Source: Rhynchopus euleeides
Taxonomy: Eukaryota; Euglenozoa; Diplonemea; Diplonemida; Diplonemidae
Length of the DNA stretch: 64,000 nucleotides
Reading direction: 5' to 3'
Assembly (NCBI GenBank): GCA_963210315.1
Contig: OY723276.1
Location: 372,001 to 436,000 of the forward strand
The notes beneath the pieces were generated by a model. It was not told the DNA's origin, made no database searches, and worked only from the letters and a program-made list of their open reading frames with translations. A program made the position numbers and the translations under genes. Positions 22,001 through 31,800 of the stretch are shown in pieces. Within the stretch, counting starts at the first letter, position 1. Every line of letters starts with the position of its first letter.

Positions 22001-24051
22001 ATTCGGATCACAGAGACCGAGGCAGTGTCGAGCCGACTGGCTTGGTGAGGTCTAAAAAGCGCAGGGCAAAGCGGCGGCGTCGCGACGGAGACATCGTGGC
22101 ATCCCATTTCCCTCCTATGCAAAAGAAGATGAGGCGGCTTCTAGCCGCAGCACCGATGTACGACGCGACACCGGATGACGACGACGAGCGAGGGCGTCTT
22201 CCACCACCACGGGTGCCACAGCGAAAGACGGTGGAGGGAGACTGGGGCTACGAAAACTGGAGCAGCGGACAGGAGGACGCGGACTACGGGCCGGCAGTGG
22301 AACACATATACGGAGAAGAGATCGGAGTGCCTCTGGGGGACACGACTGTTCGACCACACGAGCAGGGAGACACGGGACAACATCAGAAGCTCGCCCCCAT
22401 CGGGACTACACGACTGGACATCGATGCATTGAGACAACTCGACACGGACGGGGAGCTGGACGGGGTCATCGACATGATAACGGACACGGCGGTGTTCCGC
22501 GAGGCACTGCTGCCGGGGCGTGAAGGGGCGTTCGCGAGGGAGAAGCGAAAGGTGTCCAGACACATGCTCCAGCACCTCGGGCAGCTGGAGGACTACGGGG
22601 TCTTGGTGCAAGAAGAATCAACGCTGATCCACCCGGCCTACACTGAGATGAAAGGCCTACACAAGATGAAAAGGAATGCGGCGGGACACAGGCACATCAC
22701 ACAGGCCCTCGACATACCTGGTCATTTGTCCGCGCGGACGCCACGGTGTAGCTGTACAGCTCCTGCAGGCGGGTGGGGCGGGGCGGTGAAGCACTCCCAA
22801 CAGCGACCCCTCCCCAGCTGCCACGACACCAAACATACCTCCAGGTTACGAGCCTTCTGCAGTGCCCGCGACACGCCAGCCTCAAGCTCCTCCTCAGGTG
22901 CAGGCGGCTCGCTGGCTTCAGGCTGTGACGGCGCTGCAGTGCTGGGCTCATTGGCGGCCTGCTTGGGCGTAGCGGCCTTCTTCACCTTCACCTTCGTCTT
23001 CGCCTTGCCCGGTGTGGGTGCGGCTGCACCGGAGTCCTTCGGAGCCTCGGGCTCCGTGGGTGCAGGTGCCCCAGCTTCGGTGCTGGGGGCAGGCGGGGCC
23101 TCAGGTGCTGCCACAGGGGCTGCGGGTGCCTCCTCCTGCGGTGCAGGGGCAGGTGCGGGTGGCTCTGCCACCGCCTGCTTCGGGCTGAGTGCGGGTGGCA
23201 GGTCCGAGCCGATCTCGATCGGGCGGGACACCTGCTTGCCCTTCTGCTTGCGGAGGTTGTGCTTCACGCCACAGCCCTCGAACAGCGCCTTCAGGTTCCG
23301 GATCACGGCAGGCGCATCGCGTTCGGCGACCGACACTGCAGTCCCGATGTCATCAAACTGAGAGTGGCGGTGGGTGCAGCAGGTGTTGACGCACTGCATG
23401 CTGTGAGTTGTGAGGCGAGCAGAGCACAGCTGTGTCCGCCAATCCGTTGACACCCCCCTGTTCGCTGCTTTGGGAAAAAAAAACAAAAAAAAACACACAC
23501 ACAAAAAATCACTCCACCATTCAGCAGCAACCGCACTTCGCCTGTATTTTGTTTGCTGATATGCCGACGCTTCTCCACACAGAATAACACAAGCTGCTTA
23601 TTCTGGGGTGGCGGAAACCTCCAAGTTTGTGTGGCTCTCACCCCCGGCCCTTCCCCACCCCCCCCCCCCACCCGCAACACACCTCAATGTAGAAGCCGTG
23701 CACATCCTTTCCGAAAGCAGCTTCCTGAAACACAGGGCGCGCCTCGCCCCCCACACTGTAGTACGCGCCAGACGACAGGCCGTGGAACACCAGGGGCGAC
23801 CCATCCGTCGGGTCGCTGAACGTCACATCGCCTGTCGCCCCGACGGTGACCGCAGACACTCCAGACATCGACTTGCTGAAAGCCTGCATCTGCTTAGGCG
23901 GGGAAGGGAGCGGCGGCGGCGGTGTGTCCGGAGGTGCAGGCACCTCGACGGTGGGCTGCACGGGCGGCTGTGCGGCATGCGCGCCGTAGGACTGCGTCCC
24001 CTCCGGTGTGTACCTCCGCATGAGCTCGTGCACGGGCAGGGTGAATTCCAT
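19039..24051 (-). CDS. protein with Gln-rich and RGG-type tail, at least four exons
   Basis: Exons 24051-23683, 23357-22839, 22762-22718 and 19427-19039 all join in phase 0. Donors are GTGTGT, GTATGT and GTATGT; acceptors are TCTCAG, CCTGCAG and GCAACAG. The start ATG has context GGCGCGATGG. The N-terminal ~200 residues have normal composition (for example GDVTFSDPTDGSPLVFHGLS, VIRNLKALFEGCGVKH). A long Ala/Pro-rich linker follows. The last exon begins with a polyglutamine run and is rich in RGG/RGRG and RDR, ending ...DFPPLNGKPTADSKSKTKVKAK. Such tails are typical of RNA-binding and granule proteins, so an mRNA-related role is likely but inferred. The third intron (22717-19428, ~3.3 kb) is almost entirely an antisense retroelement. 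Confidence 0.6.
19659..19915 (+). repeat. five 55-bp tandem repeats upstream of the Gag-like ORF
   Basis: Units start GAGGCAGGACCTTCCTACCG at 19659, 19714, 19769, 19824 and 19879. Differences between units are confined to a short TGTACTCTG/TGTCCACTG section. They end about 90 bp before the Gag-like start codon, so they could carry promoter or packaging signals. Confidence 0.85.
20003..21049 (+). CDS. Gag-like protein with PHD-type zinc finger
   Basis: 348 residues, ATG at 20003 to TGA at 21047-21049. An N-terminal Cys/His cluster (CGVSHSATITCYRCGCRTTK, then HWICPACSW) resembles a PHD/treble-clef zinc finger. An acidic linker, a coiled coil (~125-175: KLDQVLAELVTIKKQNTRLE) and a basic GKGKGRGKGHTGSKGSKQ tail suited to nucleic-acid binding follow. 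Position ahead of a recombinase gene and the domain order suggest a structural protein of the retroelement. Sequence family not recognised. Confidence 0.6.
   Translation: MAYSAVDWDRVVPSLAGPGDGMNAPQEACIFPSCGVSHSATITCYRCGCRTTKSCMKKHTTAGTAELFMQTAGEPHWICPACSWLASPDALPEEHPVEHSDSDDWEDDAQQEGDMNQPEQSASAHEGSDKLDQVLAELVTIKKQNTRLEARVIDMEKALKGMGDRLQAVEEELPADFSPHVVATWGTMASAHMRREVRNKLSTAFNEAAIGAIGENKADWLDHLKRAFETLDNILLLVNSTGLNQAHRKGLHHAVARLSALTVVRGKTARGVYEQKCLDAGFAGFSAVLHHKFVKDAVDAASREEQAERSRSAVFPQQRDWRYEPYHTPSGKGKGRGKGHTGSKGSKQ
21182..22048 (+). CDS. tyrosine recombinase of the retroelement
   Basis: 288 residues from ATG at 21182 to TGA. An N-terminal helical core-binding section (PNYWKTLSRTMERYGDFLEV) is followed by a catalytic domain. 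The expected residues are visible: the first Arg in WAGAARSSDVLRLD, a Lys/beta section WTQSKSDPYR, the HxxR box in TPHSLRRGALTHLARLG, the second His in LLSRHS and the nucleophile Tyr in VVRYID. All five catalytic residues are therefore present and the frame is intact, so the enzyme could be active. It would integrate DNA by site-specific recombination, as in DIRS-like elements or Cryptons. Confidence 0.85.
   Translation: MVRATLRGILGDALSPNYWKTLSRTMERYGDFLEVWQEKECVESHDEGVMLWMAHLQAEGLSVQSALQYTNNLVAALRRFAGIHLEHSSILRDFRRALKRRGALKPQKHAVPATREEAKEAMQREPRDVVKIALSLMWAGAARSSDVLRLDRDDVKPMGNGQVAVRWTQSKSDPYRVGRMTGLRMPRRYYELLTEHLRTTARSREKKVFPQTVTYASIAAAVKRVKLTLTPHSLRRGALTHLARLGLPLEEIRLLSRHSTIEGVVRYIDAAENIRITETEAVSSRLAW
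22117..22716 (+). pseudogene. start of a possible reverse-transcriptase ORF, truncated
   Basis: An open frame runs on after the recombinase: a basic N-terminus, an acidic middle, and then KVSRHMLQHLGQLEDYGVLV followed by HPAYTEMKGLHKMKRN and HRHITQALDI. The last part resembles the opening of an RT fingers domain (a conserved P-x-V-K-x-R-x-I-D pattern) but no YxDD box follows. The frame collides with antisense host exon 3 at 22718, so the RT is cut off. Start is uncertain because the same frame is open further upstream, under the recombinase. Confidence 0.4.
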
Positions 24052-25676
24052 CGCGCCCTGCTGACCCCCCCCTGGCAACCCAGAAGAGAGGGCGCAGGAT
24101 GCCTGGCGGTGGTGGTGGTGGGGGTGGTGGCGGTGGCGGTGGGGCGATGTGGCGTGGCAACCACTTTTTTTTTTAGTGCGACCTGTGTTGCCAGTTTTTG
24201 TTTTGTTTTGTTTAGTTTTGTTTTGCTTGCTTTGTTTTGGGGGTTTCCCTCTTCAGCGGACCCGCTTCGGAGGGCTCAACACAGGCGAGGTTCAGTCCTC
24301 TGTGAGGCGCTTATGTTGGGGGCCGGTTGGTTGTCCCCCCGGCCCCCAGTACTTCGGGCCGCGTCAGGCGCTGCGGCGCCAGACATCACTGCCACTGCCC
24401 CCATCCAACACCCCTACTTTATACTTCAACTTTCCCGCCGGCGGAACGCCAGAAGGGGAGGGCCGGCGTGAGGCGATATTTTACTACTCGCAGAAGGTGC
24501 CACGGGGTAGTGGTGGTGGTGGCGGCGAAGCCAAAGAGATGAAACCCCAAAAATAGGCCCAAAAAATGGCCAAAAAAAACATTGCATTTTTTTTGAGCTT
24601 AGTCCAGGTAAGAGACGGGTTGAGGAAGACCGATCTCTTGCGCAGGGGGCTGTTCGAGAGGGGCCCCTTTGAGGCCCGCTTCCTCAGCACGTGCAGGAGG
24701 TCTGGCGCCGGTGGCCTCCCCTCGGAGTCACACTTTTTGAAACACCAAAAACGACTTAATCGGTGATGGCTGGGCAGTACCCCAGAGTTGCGCTCCCTTC
24801 ACTCGATATGCAGGCTGTGCCATGGGTGGGCGGGCGGGTGGGGGTGTGAAGGCGGGGTGGTGGGGGGTGGGGACCCTTCTGAGAAGGGCATCCGTTTGAC
24901 GCCAAGCGTGCCAGGGAGACTCGGTTTTTTTATGCGCTTCAGAGCGAAGAATGAGCGGGGAGGGGGGGGGGGGGGGGGAGAGTGCGGTAGTGGCGGTGGT
25001 GCAACAACACACGGCTGCCATATGAGGTAGGCATGTTGTGCCTCTGCGGCGCTGTGGCCACAGAATGGAAAAGAATCCCGCGGCGCCCTGGCAGGGGCAA
25101 GGGGGCAGCTGTGTTCTTAAGGAAACGGCATGCCCGCCTCAACTCTGGATCACCCACCCCACACCACCTCTCCTCCACTGCCTCAGTCCTGCCGTGCGTT
25201 TGCGTGTGTGGACTCGGGATAATCAACAACAAAAGTTGCCACACACACATGGTGCACACAGCAGGCAAACAAAAAAAACCCCTCCCCCCTCCCGCAGATA
25301 ACATCATCGCCCACCCAACCAGCCTTCCCCTACCCCTCCCTCCCCGGGGCACTGTTGCCCGCTGCCTCTGTGGCTCGGCACCGACGGCCGTGTGAGACAC
25401 CAGGCCTGTTTTGACGTACACAATGTAGCCAGAAGGCGGGCCCCAGCATCCCTTGAAAGGACTGGAAAAAACCACCACCCCACACACACACACACACCCC
25501 TTCCCATAAAAACGCAAATCGGCATCTACAAGCTCTGTCCGAAGCTGCTGCCTTCCTCTCTCCCTCCTGTGAGCGAGGGGGCCGAGGGGGGGGGTCCAGG
25601 GTTCGAGGGTTCGACCCCATCTCCTCCTCCGATATAGCAGGGCATGTACTTTTGATTTCGCAACGTCGCTATCAGC

Positions 25677-25678
<2 letters not shown>

Positions 25679-25749
<71 letters not shown>
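25679..25749. repeat. (GT)n microsatellite
   Basis: About 35 GT units; a shorter GT run follows at 25798-25817. Confidence 0.95.
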
Positions 25750-25750
<1 letters not shown>

Positions 25751-26503
25751 TGACCACGTTTTGTGTGGGGAGATCCTGCGCGGATCATTGCCCACCCTGT
25801 GTGTGTGTGTGTGTGTGACAGAGCTTTCCTAACACTGTGTGGGGAGCCATCCTTGGTTTGTCGTTGCCCCCGACTGTTCGGGGAACTCACACACTCCACA
25901 CACATTAGGGGGGTCGTGCTGCGGTGCCGAAAAGGGTGCGGTGCGGCTCCCACCATTCCCACTGATCATCAGCACCGATGTCGAGCAGATGCTATGCGGT
26001 GTTGCTGTCCCTCAACCGCCAATCGCGACAAAACCGGCTGTGCTGTGTCGCAGCAGGGCACCGCCGGTCTAGGGCACCCCGCTGGTCGACTAATGCCTGC
26101 ACAGCGCCTTCCAAAAGGAAGGGGGGCTGATGCGTTGGTCGGGAGGGTGCAGCCCCAGAGGAATATCAATGCCGCCGAAGGGGCAGGTAGCGACCCGCTG
26201 GGCACCGCTACAAAGCGATTCACGTGCGGAGGTGGGCCCACTCAGTTCTGCTGATACACATCGATGCATGGCACTGCCACGAAGGATGCCGTGCCTGCCT
26301 GTGTCCCAGAACACTGACTGCACCGACTGTCTAACGAGGCGTGCGGGATGGGAGGGGGGGTGACAGATCTCGAATGGGCTGGTGCGCGAATCATAGTCCA
26401 CACGCGTGCATATTCGGGGAAAGACAGGGGTAATTTTTTTTTGAATTTTCACTTGGAGGCTATATAGGGTGCATCTGATGTCCTTTTCGCGCAGTTCGTC
26501 TGC

Positions 26504-26627
26504 TTCACGCAGCTTCTCTCTGTGCCGTTGGCAATGTTAAATTTGCGGTCCCGCATCATACAGAAGCCCACGAAAGACCGCTGCACGAGAACGGATATAC
26601 GCATTTCACGCAGCTTCTCTCTGTGCC
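26504..26627 (+). mobile_element. 78-bp insert with 23-bp target duplication
   Basis: The segment 26527-26604 is flanked by identical 23-bp copies (26504-26526 and 26605-26627, beginning TTCACGCAGCTTC). It is homologous to the 70-bp insert at 9510-9579: shared CCGCATC-TACAGAA, CACGAAAGAC and GCACGAGAAC. Confidence 0.75.
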
Positions 26628-28861
26628 AAAACCCCACCTTGTCAGATTTGCCTGCTATTCTGTTGGTGTTTCTGACGTCTCGCACATTGACGACCTGCAG
26701 CCTGACGTACGAGACGACAAGGCTGCAGGCGCACTAAATACTTCTTTTGCGAAGGCGGCTCCCTTATCCAACACTTCTAAAGAAAAGAGCCCATTAATAT
26801 CAGATCGTCCGAATTCCTTCCAAAGTTGGAACAGTACAGCACAACAGAACCGCCAAGCTGCACTGGACCCATGGTTTTCCCTCTCGCACAAACAGAACAG
26901 AACGCGGTCTCCAAGCCCTTCTTCCTTTTGGATACAAATGCCCCTCCGCGGGGGCCATCAAAACTGGGTGGCGTTATGTCGGGGGCGGCATATAGCATAT
27001 TATGACGGGAATGTGTGGATGCGGGAGGGGGGGGGGGGTGGCGTTGAGAAACAAACAAGCGAATGCGGCATCTCAGAAGCCGGTGGGGGGGGGGGGGGGG
27101 TTCCCTGAAAGAATTGCTGCAAAAAGAGGGGGGGGGGTTGCTTTCTTTTGCTTTGGTTGTGCAGCCGGGCTCTGTTTGCCTCTTATCTGCGCATGCGGGG
27201 TTCTAATTGTTTGTGATTCCACACAGTGTGCTGCATCCGTGCCCATGGGATAAGCAAGATCTAAAAAATAGATCCTGCCGAGAGCCTGTCTCCGAGAGTA
27301 CACACCAACAGTGGGTTCGGGTTCTGCACACAAGAGACCGGGCAAGATGCCCGCCCTTTTATAGACACGCCTAAGGGAGTCTTCACTGGTTCGTGTGGGA
27401 TTTTTTTGGCGCAGCTCACCCAATACTTCTTTTTGTGAGAAAAAAAAGACCAAACCATCGCCTGAAATACACTTGCCGCAGGCAGCGAAGCTCCCTCCCC
27501 ACCCCCTCCTGGGCATCGGAAAGGAACAGCGTCGCGTGTCAGAGCTCAACTCAACCCACCGTGATCCACACCACCCACCCCTCCCACCCGCAACTCCACA
27601 CAACGACGAGGTGGGGAGATGACAATACCACACAAACCCAAGTGGGTCGATCTGTGCCGCTTTTGCTCTGGCTGGCGCTTGTGATGCTCTGGAGCTTCAG
27701 GGAGGATCAGCACGCCAGCGACATGCCGTCAAGCTTTTGAGGCAAAGAGAGAGAGAGGGAGGGGGGGTAGAGTGTCGGGAGAGTGAGAGCTCAACGGACC
27801 ACACACTCATGTGGGTGAGTATCATTCACGGAGAGCCCCCTCGCTCTCGTGTGCAACAATGGAGATGATGGAGACGAGGCGCAAACCCGCCGGGTTTGCG
27901 GGTTTGCGGGGTTTGCGACAATGCCTGACACATCATGTACATAGCTTTGGAGAATTGGCAAGCTGCTGTCAGGGATAATTCAGTGCTTTCGAGTTGCAGG
28001 GAGGGGGGGAGTCAAAGATAGAATGCAGAAGCGATTGGCCCACGGTATTAGTTCACCCTCCCCCACACGTGGGGGAGGGTGAACCTTCGTTTGCCCTGCT
28101 CCGTGTGAGTTGCAGGGTGGGGGGGGAGAAGGGGAGAAGGGGAGAGTGGGCGATCAGATGCAGTGCTGTATACGTGCCGTTTTCGGGGCGGGGTGCGATC
28201 GGCGGGGGAGGAAAATCCAGCAGGTTTTTATTCCCGCCCCGTTTGACCCATCTCGCGAGTCTCCGCGATGGCAGGCGTGCAGCAAATCCACCAGGTTTTG
28301 GGAACATTTTCCGTCGAGCCCGCAGCCCCTTCCTTCCCCCGTTGATGCGTCGGCACTCCTCGGAAGCACCCCGCCCACCCCCCTTCATTGAAACACACCA
28401 TGTGTTTTGAATGTGCCCAAACAGAAGACCCCAATTGTGCACATGATAATACTTCTCTGTCTTCACCTCCTTGTGCACAAAAAAACCCCTCCCCACCCCC
28501 CGACTTGCCCAGCCATTCCTCAGCGGGCAAATCATATATCGCGCTAGAATTGAGTGTGCTGTGTGATGCTGGCATGGCACCAGTGTGGCGACACATGGTC
28601 GCTACCCCCCCCCCCTTTTTCCCCAACAACCCCACAGATGCGAAACAGCCGCCGCACAGAGAGATTGACGAAACAAAACAACAGACCCCCACCCACCCAC
28701 TCACCCCACCTCCCCCCCATCGAGAATACAAAAACGCCACGTCGGAAACGGCTAGCTCTCCCCCTCTCTCTCTCTCGGGGTGATTGGATTCCATCTCCCC
28801 CCTCCCACCCCCCACCCCGCCCGTTAATCCTCTCCTTCGGGTCCTGAAACTCTCCCCGGCC

Positions 28862-31800
28862 TCAAGATGCGCACGTCACCTCGCCACTGGTGTTCATCTG
28901 ATCGCTGCTCGCAGCGATCCATTCCATGATGTGGGATGCAAACGCGTTGAAAACATTGGTGTCAATATCCCTCTGCACCACGGTGTTCCGCGGCGGCACG
29001 ACAAACGGCCTCCGGGAACCCATCAGGATGCTGACCGGAAGCCCCGCCTCTGCGAACTCCCGGAATTTATGCGCGAGGCAGTGCGTCAGCACCGCATCGG
29101 GCGCAAACACCACCACGTGCTCCCTCCCGCTCCCCAGGAAGGAGAAGGGGAACGACGGCGAGTCGAAGAAATCCAGCGTGTGATCTGCCCCAATCGTGAT
29201 GATATCATCCGCTCCTAGAGGCCGGGGTGACAGCGGAGGTGATGCAGGCGATGCCGGCGCACTCCCCACCTCGCTGTCGCCACCCGCCGCCGCCCCACCC
29301 CCACCCTGCTGGAAGAAGGGCAGGAACCCGCCCGCAATCACATCCACCAGCCGCTGCGTCCCGCCTATCAGGAAGGCGGACAGCTTCACGCCAAACACCG
29401 GCAGCAGCGACAGGCAGAGGGGCTGCGCGAGGGGTGTGACGCTGAGGGTGCACACCCCGCAGCAGGAGAGGGGCAGGCTCTGCGCGTCACCGCTCCCCCC
29501 GCGCACCGAGGCGACCACCCGGGGGGTCGCGTCGCTTGAGAGTGCCTGCCAGGCGTTCACCGAGGAGGCTCCACCGGGGAGGGTCAGGGCCTCCCACCCG
29601 CTGTGGGACTGCATGCTTTGGAGCCAGTCCATCGCGTCCGCCTCCGCGCCACACTCTGCACGGAGGAGGACGTCGCGGCCCTCGGTGTCCACACCGCGCG
29701 CCTCGAGTCGGCCCTCGCCTGAGGCAGATGCGTCGCGAAGGCGGGAGACAAAGCCTGCGAGGGGAGACCGCTTCCCTGCGGCGTGGTAGGACAGCCCGCC
29801 GCAGGCGGCTGACACCCAACGGGGGGCGTGGGGCAGAAGCTGCGCGCCTCCGGAGCCCAGGATGGCGAAGGTGAGGTTGCCCGACTTCGGCACGACGTAC
29901 GGCGGTGTGGTGTAGCTCAGCGCAGGGGTGTCGAGGAGGGCAGGGTCGGGGTGGTGTGGCTGGTGGGCCTGCTGGCAGCATGCCTGGGAGGGGTCCAGCG
30001 TGTCGGACTCGGAGAGCATGATGGCCCGCAGGGAGGCGTCGGGCGGGATGGCGTTGCAGCCGCGCCGCGACAGCGAGACCTGCACCCTCGCGGGAGGGGT
30101 GAGCGCGCTGTTGACCTTCCACTCCCGGGTGAACAGGTCCTGCCCCGGGCGCTGCAGGATCTCCACCGGGCTGAGCGAGTCTGCCGCGGGGAGCGCGGCC
30201 CTCGGGGATGACTGCGCCGACCCGCCTGCTGTGGTTGCAGCCGCGGCGGTTGCGGTCGCACCCCCGATGGCCCCCATGCTGAGCAACCCGCCAGCGCGCG
30301 GGGCGCCCTCCTTGGCATACAACGGGGGTGGGACGATACGCCCAGTCGGGGGTGTTGCGGTTGCAGCCGCGTCATCGCCCTGCTTGCTCCCCGAATGGAG
30401 TGCTCTGCGCTGCGGCGATCGCCTGGAAGGGTCGAACGCGCTGTGCGTCGCCAGCTGCTGCTGCTGCGGTGCGTCCGCGCCCTGCCACGGGATGCTGCCT
30501 GTTGGGGAGGCTGTGCCGTGGCTGGAGGGCTGTGGGGCTGCCTGCTGCTGCTTGATGAAGAAGAACCTGTCGCGGGCGTCGAAGGTAAAAGGCAGGGGTG
30601 TGGGCTGGGCGAGGCCCCCCAGCACCTGCTTGACGCACCGCCCGTTGAATATGGAGAGCTGCAGGATGGCGGCGGGTGACTCCAGGGCGACGGCGTGGCT
30701 GAGGTCGTGCGATACGCCTGCGGCCTCGAACAGGGTGTGGAGCTGCCGGAGGAGCTCAAGACGCTCCCTCCCGTCAGGCTCGCAGTCCATCAGCTTCGAC
30801 TGGATGCCGACCTCCTCAAAGAAGAGCACTGTGGCTCCGGGCCCTGTGAGGGCAGCTTTGGAAACGGTGTGTTTGTTCATCGCGTTGACACAGAGCAGCA
30901 CCGCGCCCTCCTGCCCGCAGCGCTGGATGGAGATGAAGTTGCCGTCGCTGTCGGTGAAGACGATGGACATCAGCGGGGACAGCACAGCGCCACCCCCCAT
31001 GTCGCTGAAGGCGTCGGAGTGTGTGGAGGCGCATTTCACAGCCGCAGGCGTGCTGTCGCCCCGCCCCCTGGGGGTGACGCAGGGAGACGTCGAAGGGGGT
31101 GCTGCGGACAGGTCGTAGTCGAGGGTGATCTTCACCTGGAGCTGCTGCGAGAACTTCTTGTGGTGTTTGTCTTTGGAGGCGCCGTCGATTTCTGGCTTCT
31201 GGAGGGTGATCTCCGCGACGTGCCGCAGCGACGCGTCTGCGTCGAATATGGCATACTCGTCGACGTACTTCACAAACTCCATGTCGACGTTGAAGCACAG
31301 CCGGAAGATCGACGCGTCGCTGACACCGAGGGGTGCCACCGGCGTCTTAAAATCGATCAGCACATCCCCGTGCACCGCAAGCCCCTGCACAGACTTGACA
31401 TCCCACGACACATTCCCCGCAGCGCAGGGTTTCGGTTTCCAATACCTCCGTGAATCCAACACCGTGCGGGGCCCCTGCCCGACCACATTCGCAAGCTTCA
31501 CCTTGAAGAAGGGCTGGTAGCTGGACCCAAGCCCGACGACCGCAACAGAGCTAATCCTGCAGGAGCGCCGCTGCACAGCCTTCCCTGGGAGCCGCTGCAG
31601 GTGCGCCCAATACCCGACGTACCTCTTCTGGGAGGGGATCGTCACACCCTTGCTGTCGCGCGTCCGCATCGACGCGAACTCCGCCAGCGCCGCATCGGCT
31701 GTGCGGTACTGCTCGGGGCACATCGACAGCAGCAGGCAGGCAATCATGGTCCCGGTGCGCCCCTTGCCCGCCTTGCAGTGCACCGCAATCACATTCTGCG

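Larger units (their letters stand above)
19450..22716 (+). mobile_element. tyrosine-recombinase retroelement (DIRS/Ngaro-like), 3' truncated
   Basis: A compact element with a leader containing five 55-bp tandem repeats, then a Gag-like frame, a tyrosine recombinase and the start of a possible reverse transcriptase, all on the plus strand. It lies inside an intron of a minus-strand gene. The right edge falls where the RT-like frame meets the antisense host exon. The first ~110 bp (19455-19565) recur inverted at 34678-34790. Left and right termini cannot be set exactly; no split direct repeats were recognised. Confidence 0.65.
24052..28861. other. gene-poor interval upstream of the RGG-tail gene
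   Basis: No gene is supported. It contains a long TG microsatellite, a short mobile insert at 26504-26627, and many poly-G/poly-C runs (for example near 24963, 27025, 27085 and 28115). An inverted pair CCCCCACACGTGGGGG sits at about 28060-28075. Confidence 0.55.

Noticed and set aside
21046-23361. A single 771-codon protein spanning recombinase and host gene
   Set aside because: It overlaps the recombinase in another frame and ends as antisense of host exons; only the 22117-22716 part has any case.
25590-25640. GGGTTCGA T-loop-like text suggesting a tRNA
   Set aside because: No matching acceptor stem, D arm or anticodon arm could be folded around it.
29928-31453. Long plus-strand frames opposite the PTEN-like gene
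   Set aside because: Antisense shadows of a GC-rich coding exon.
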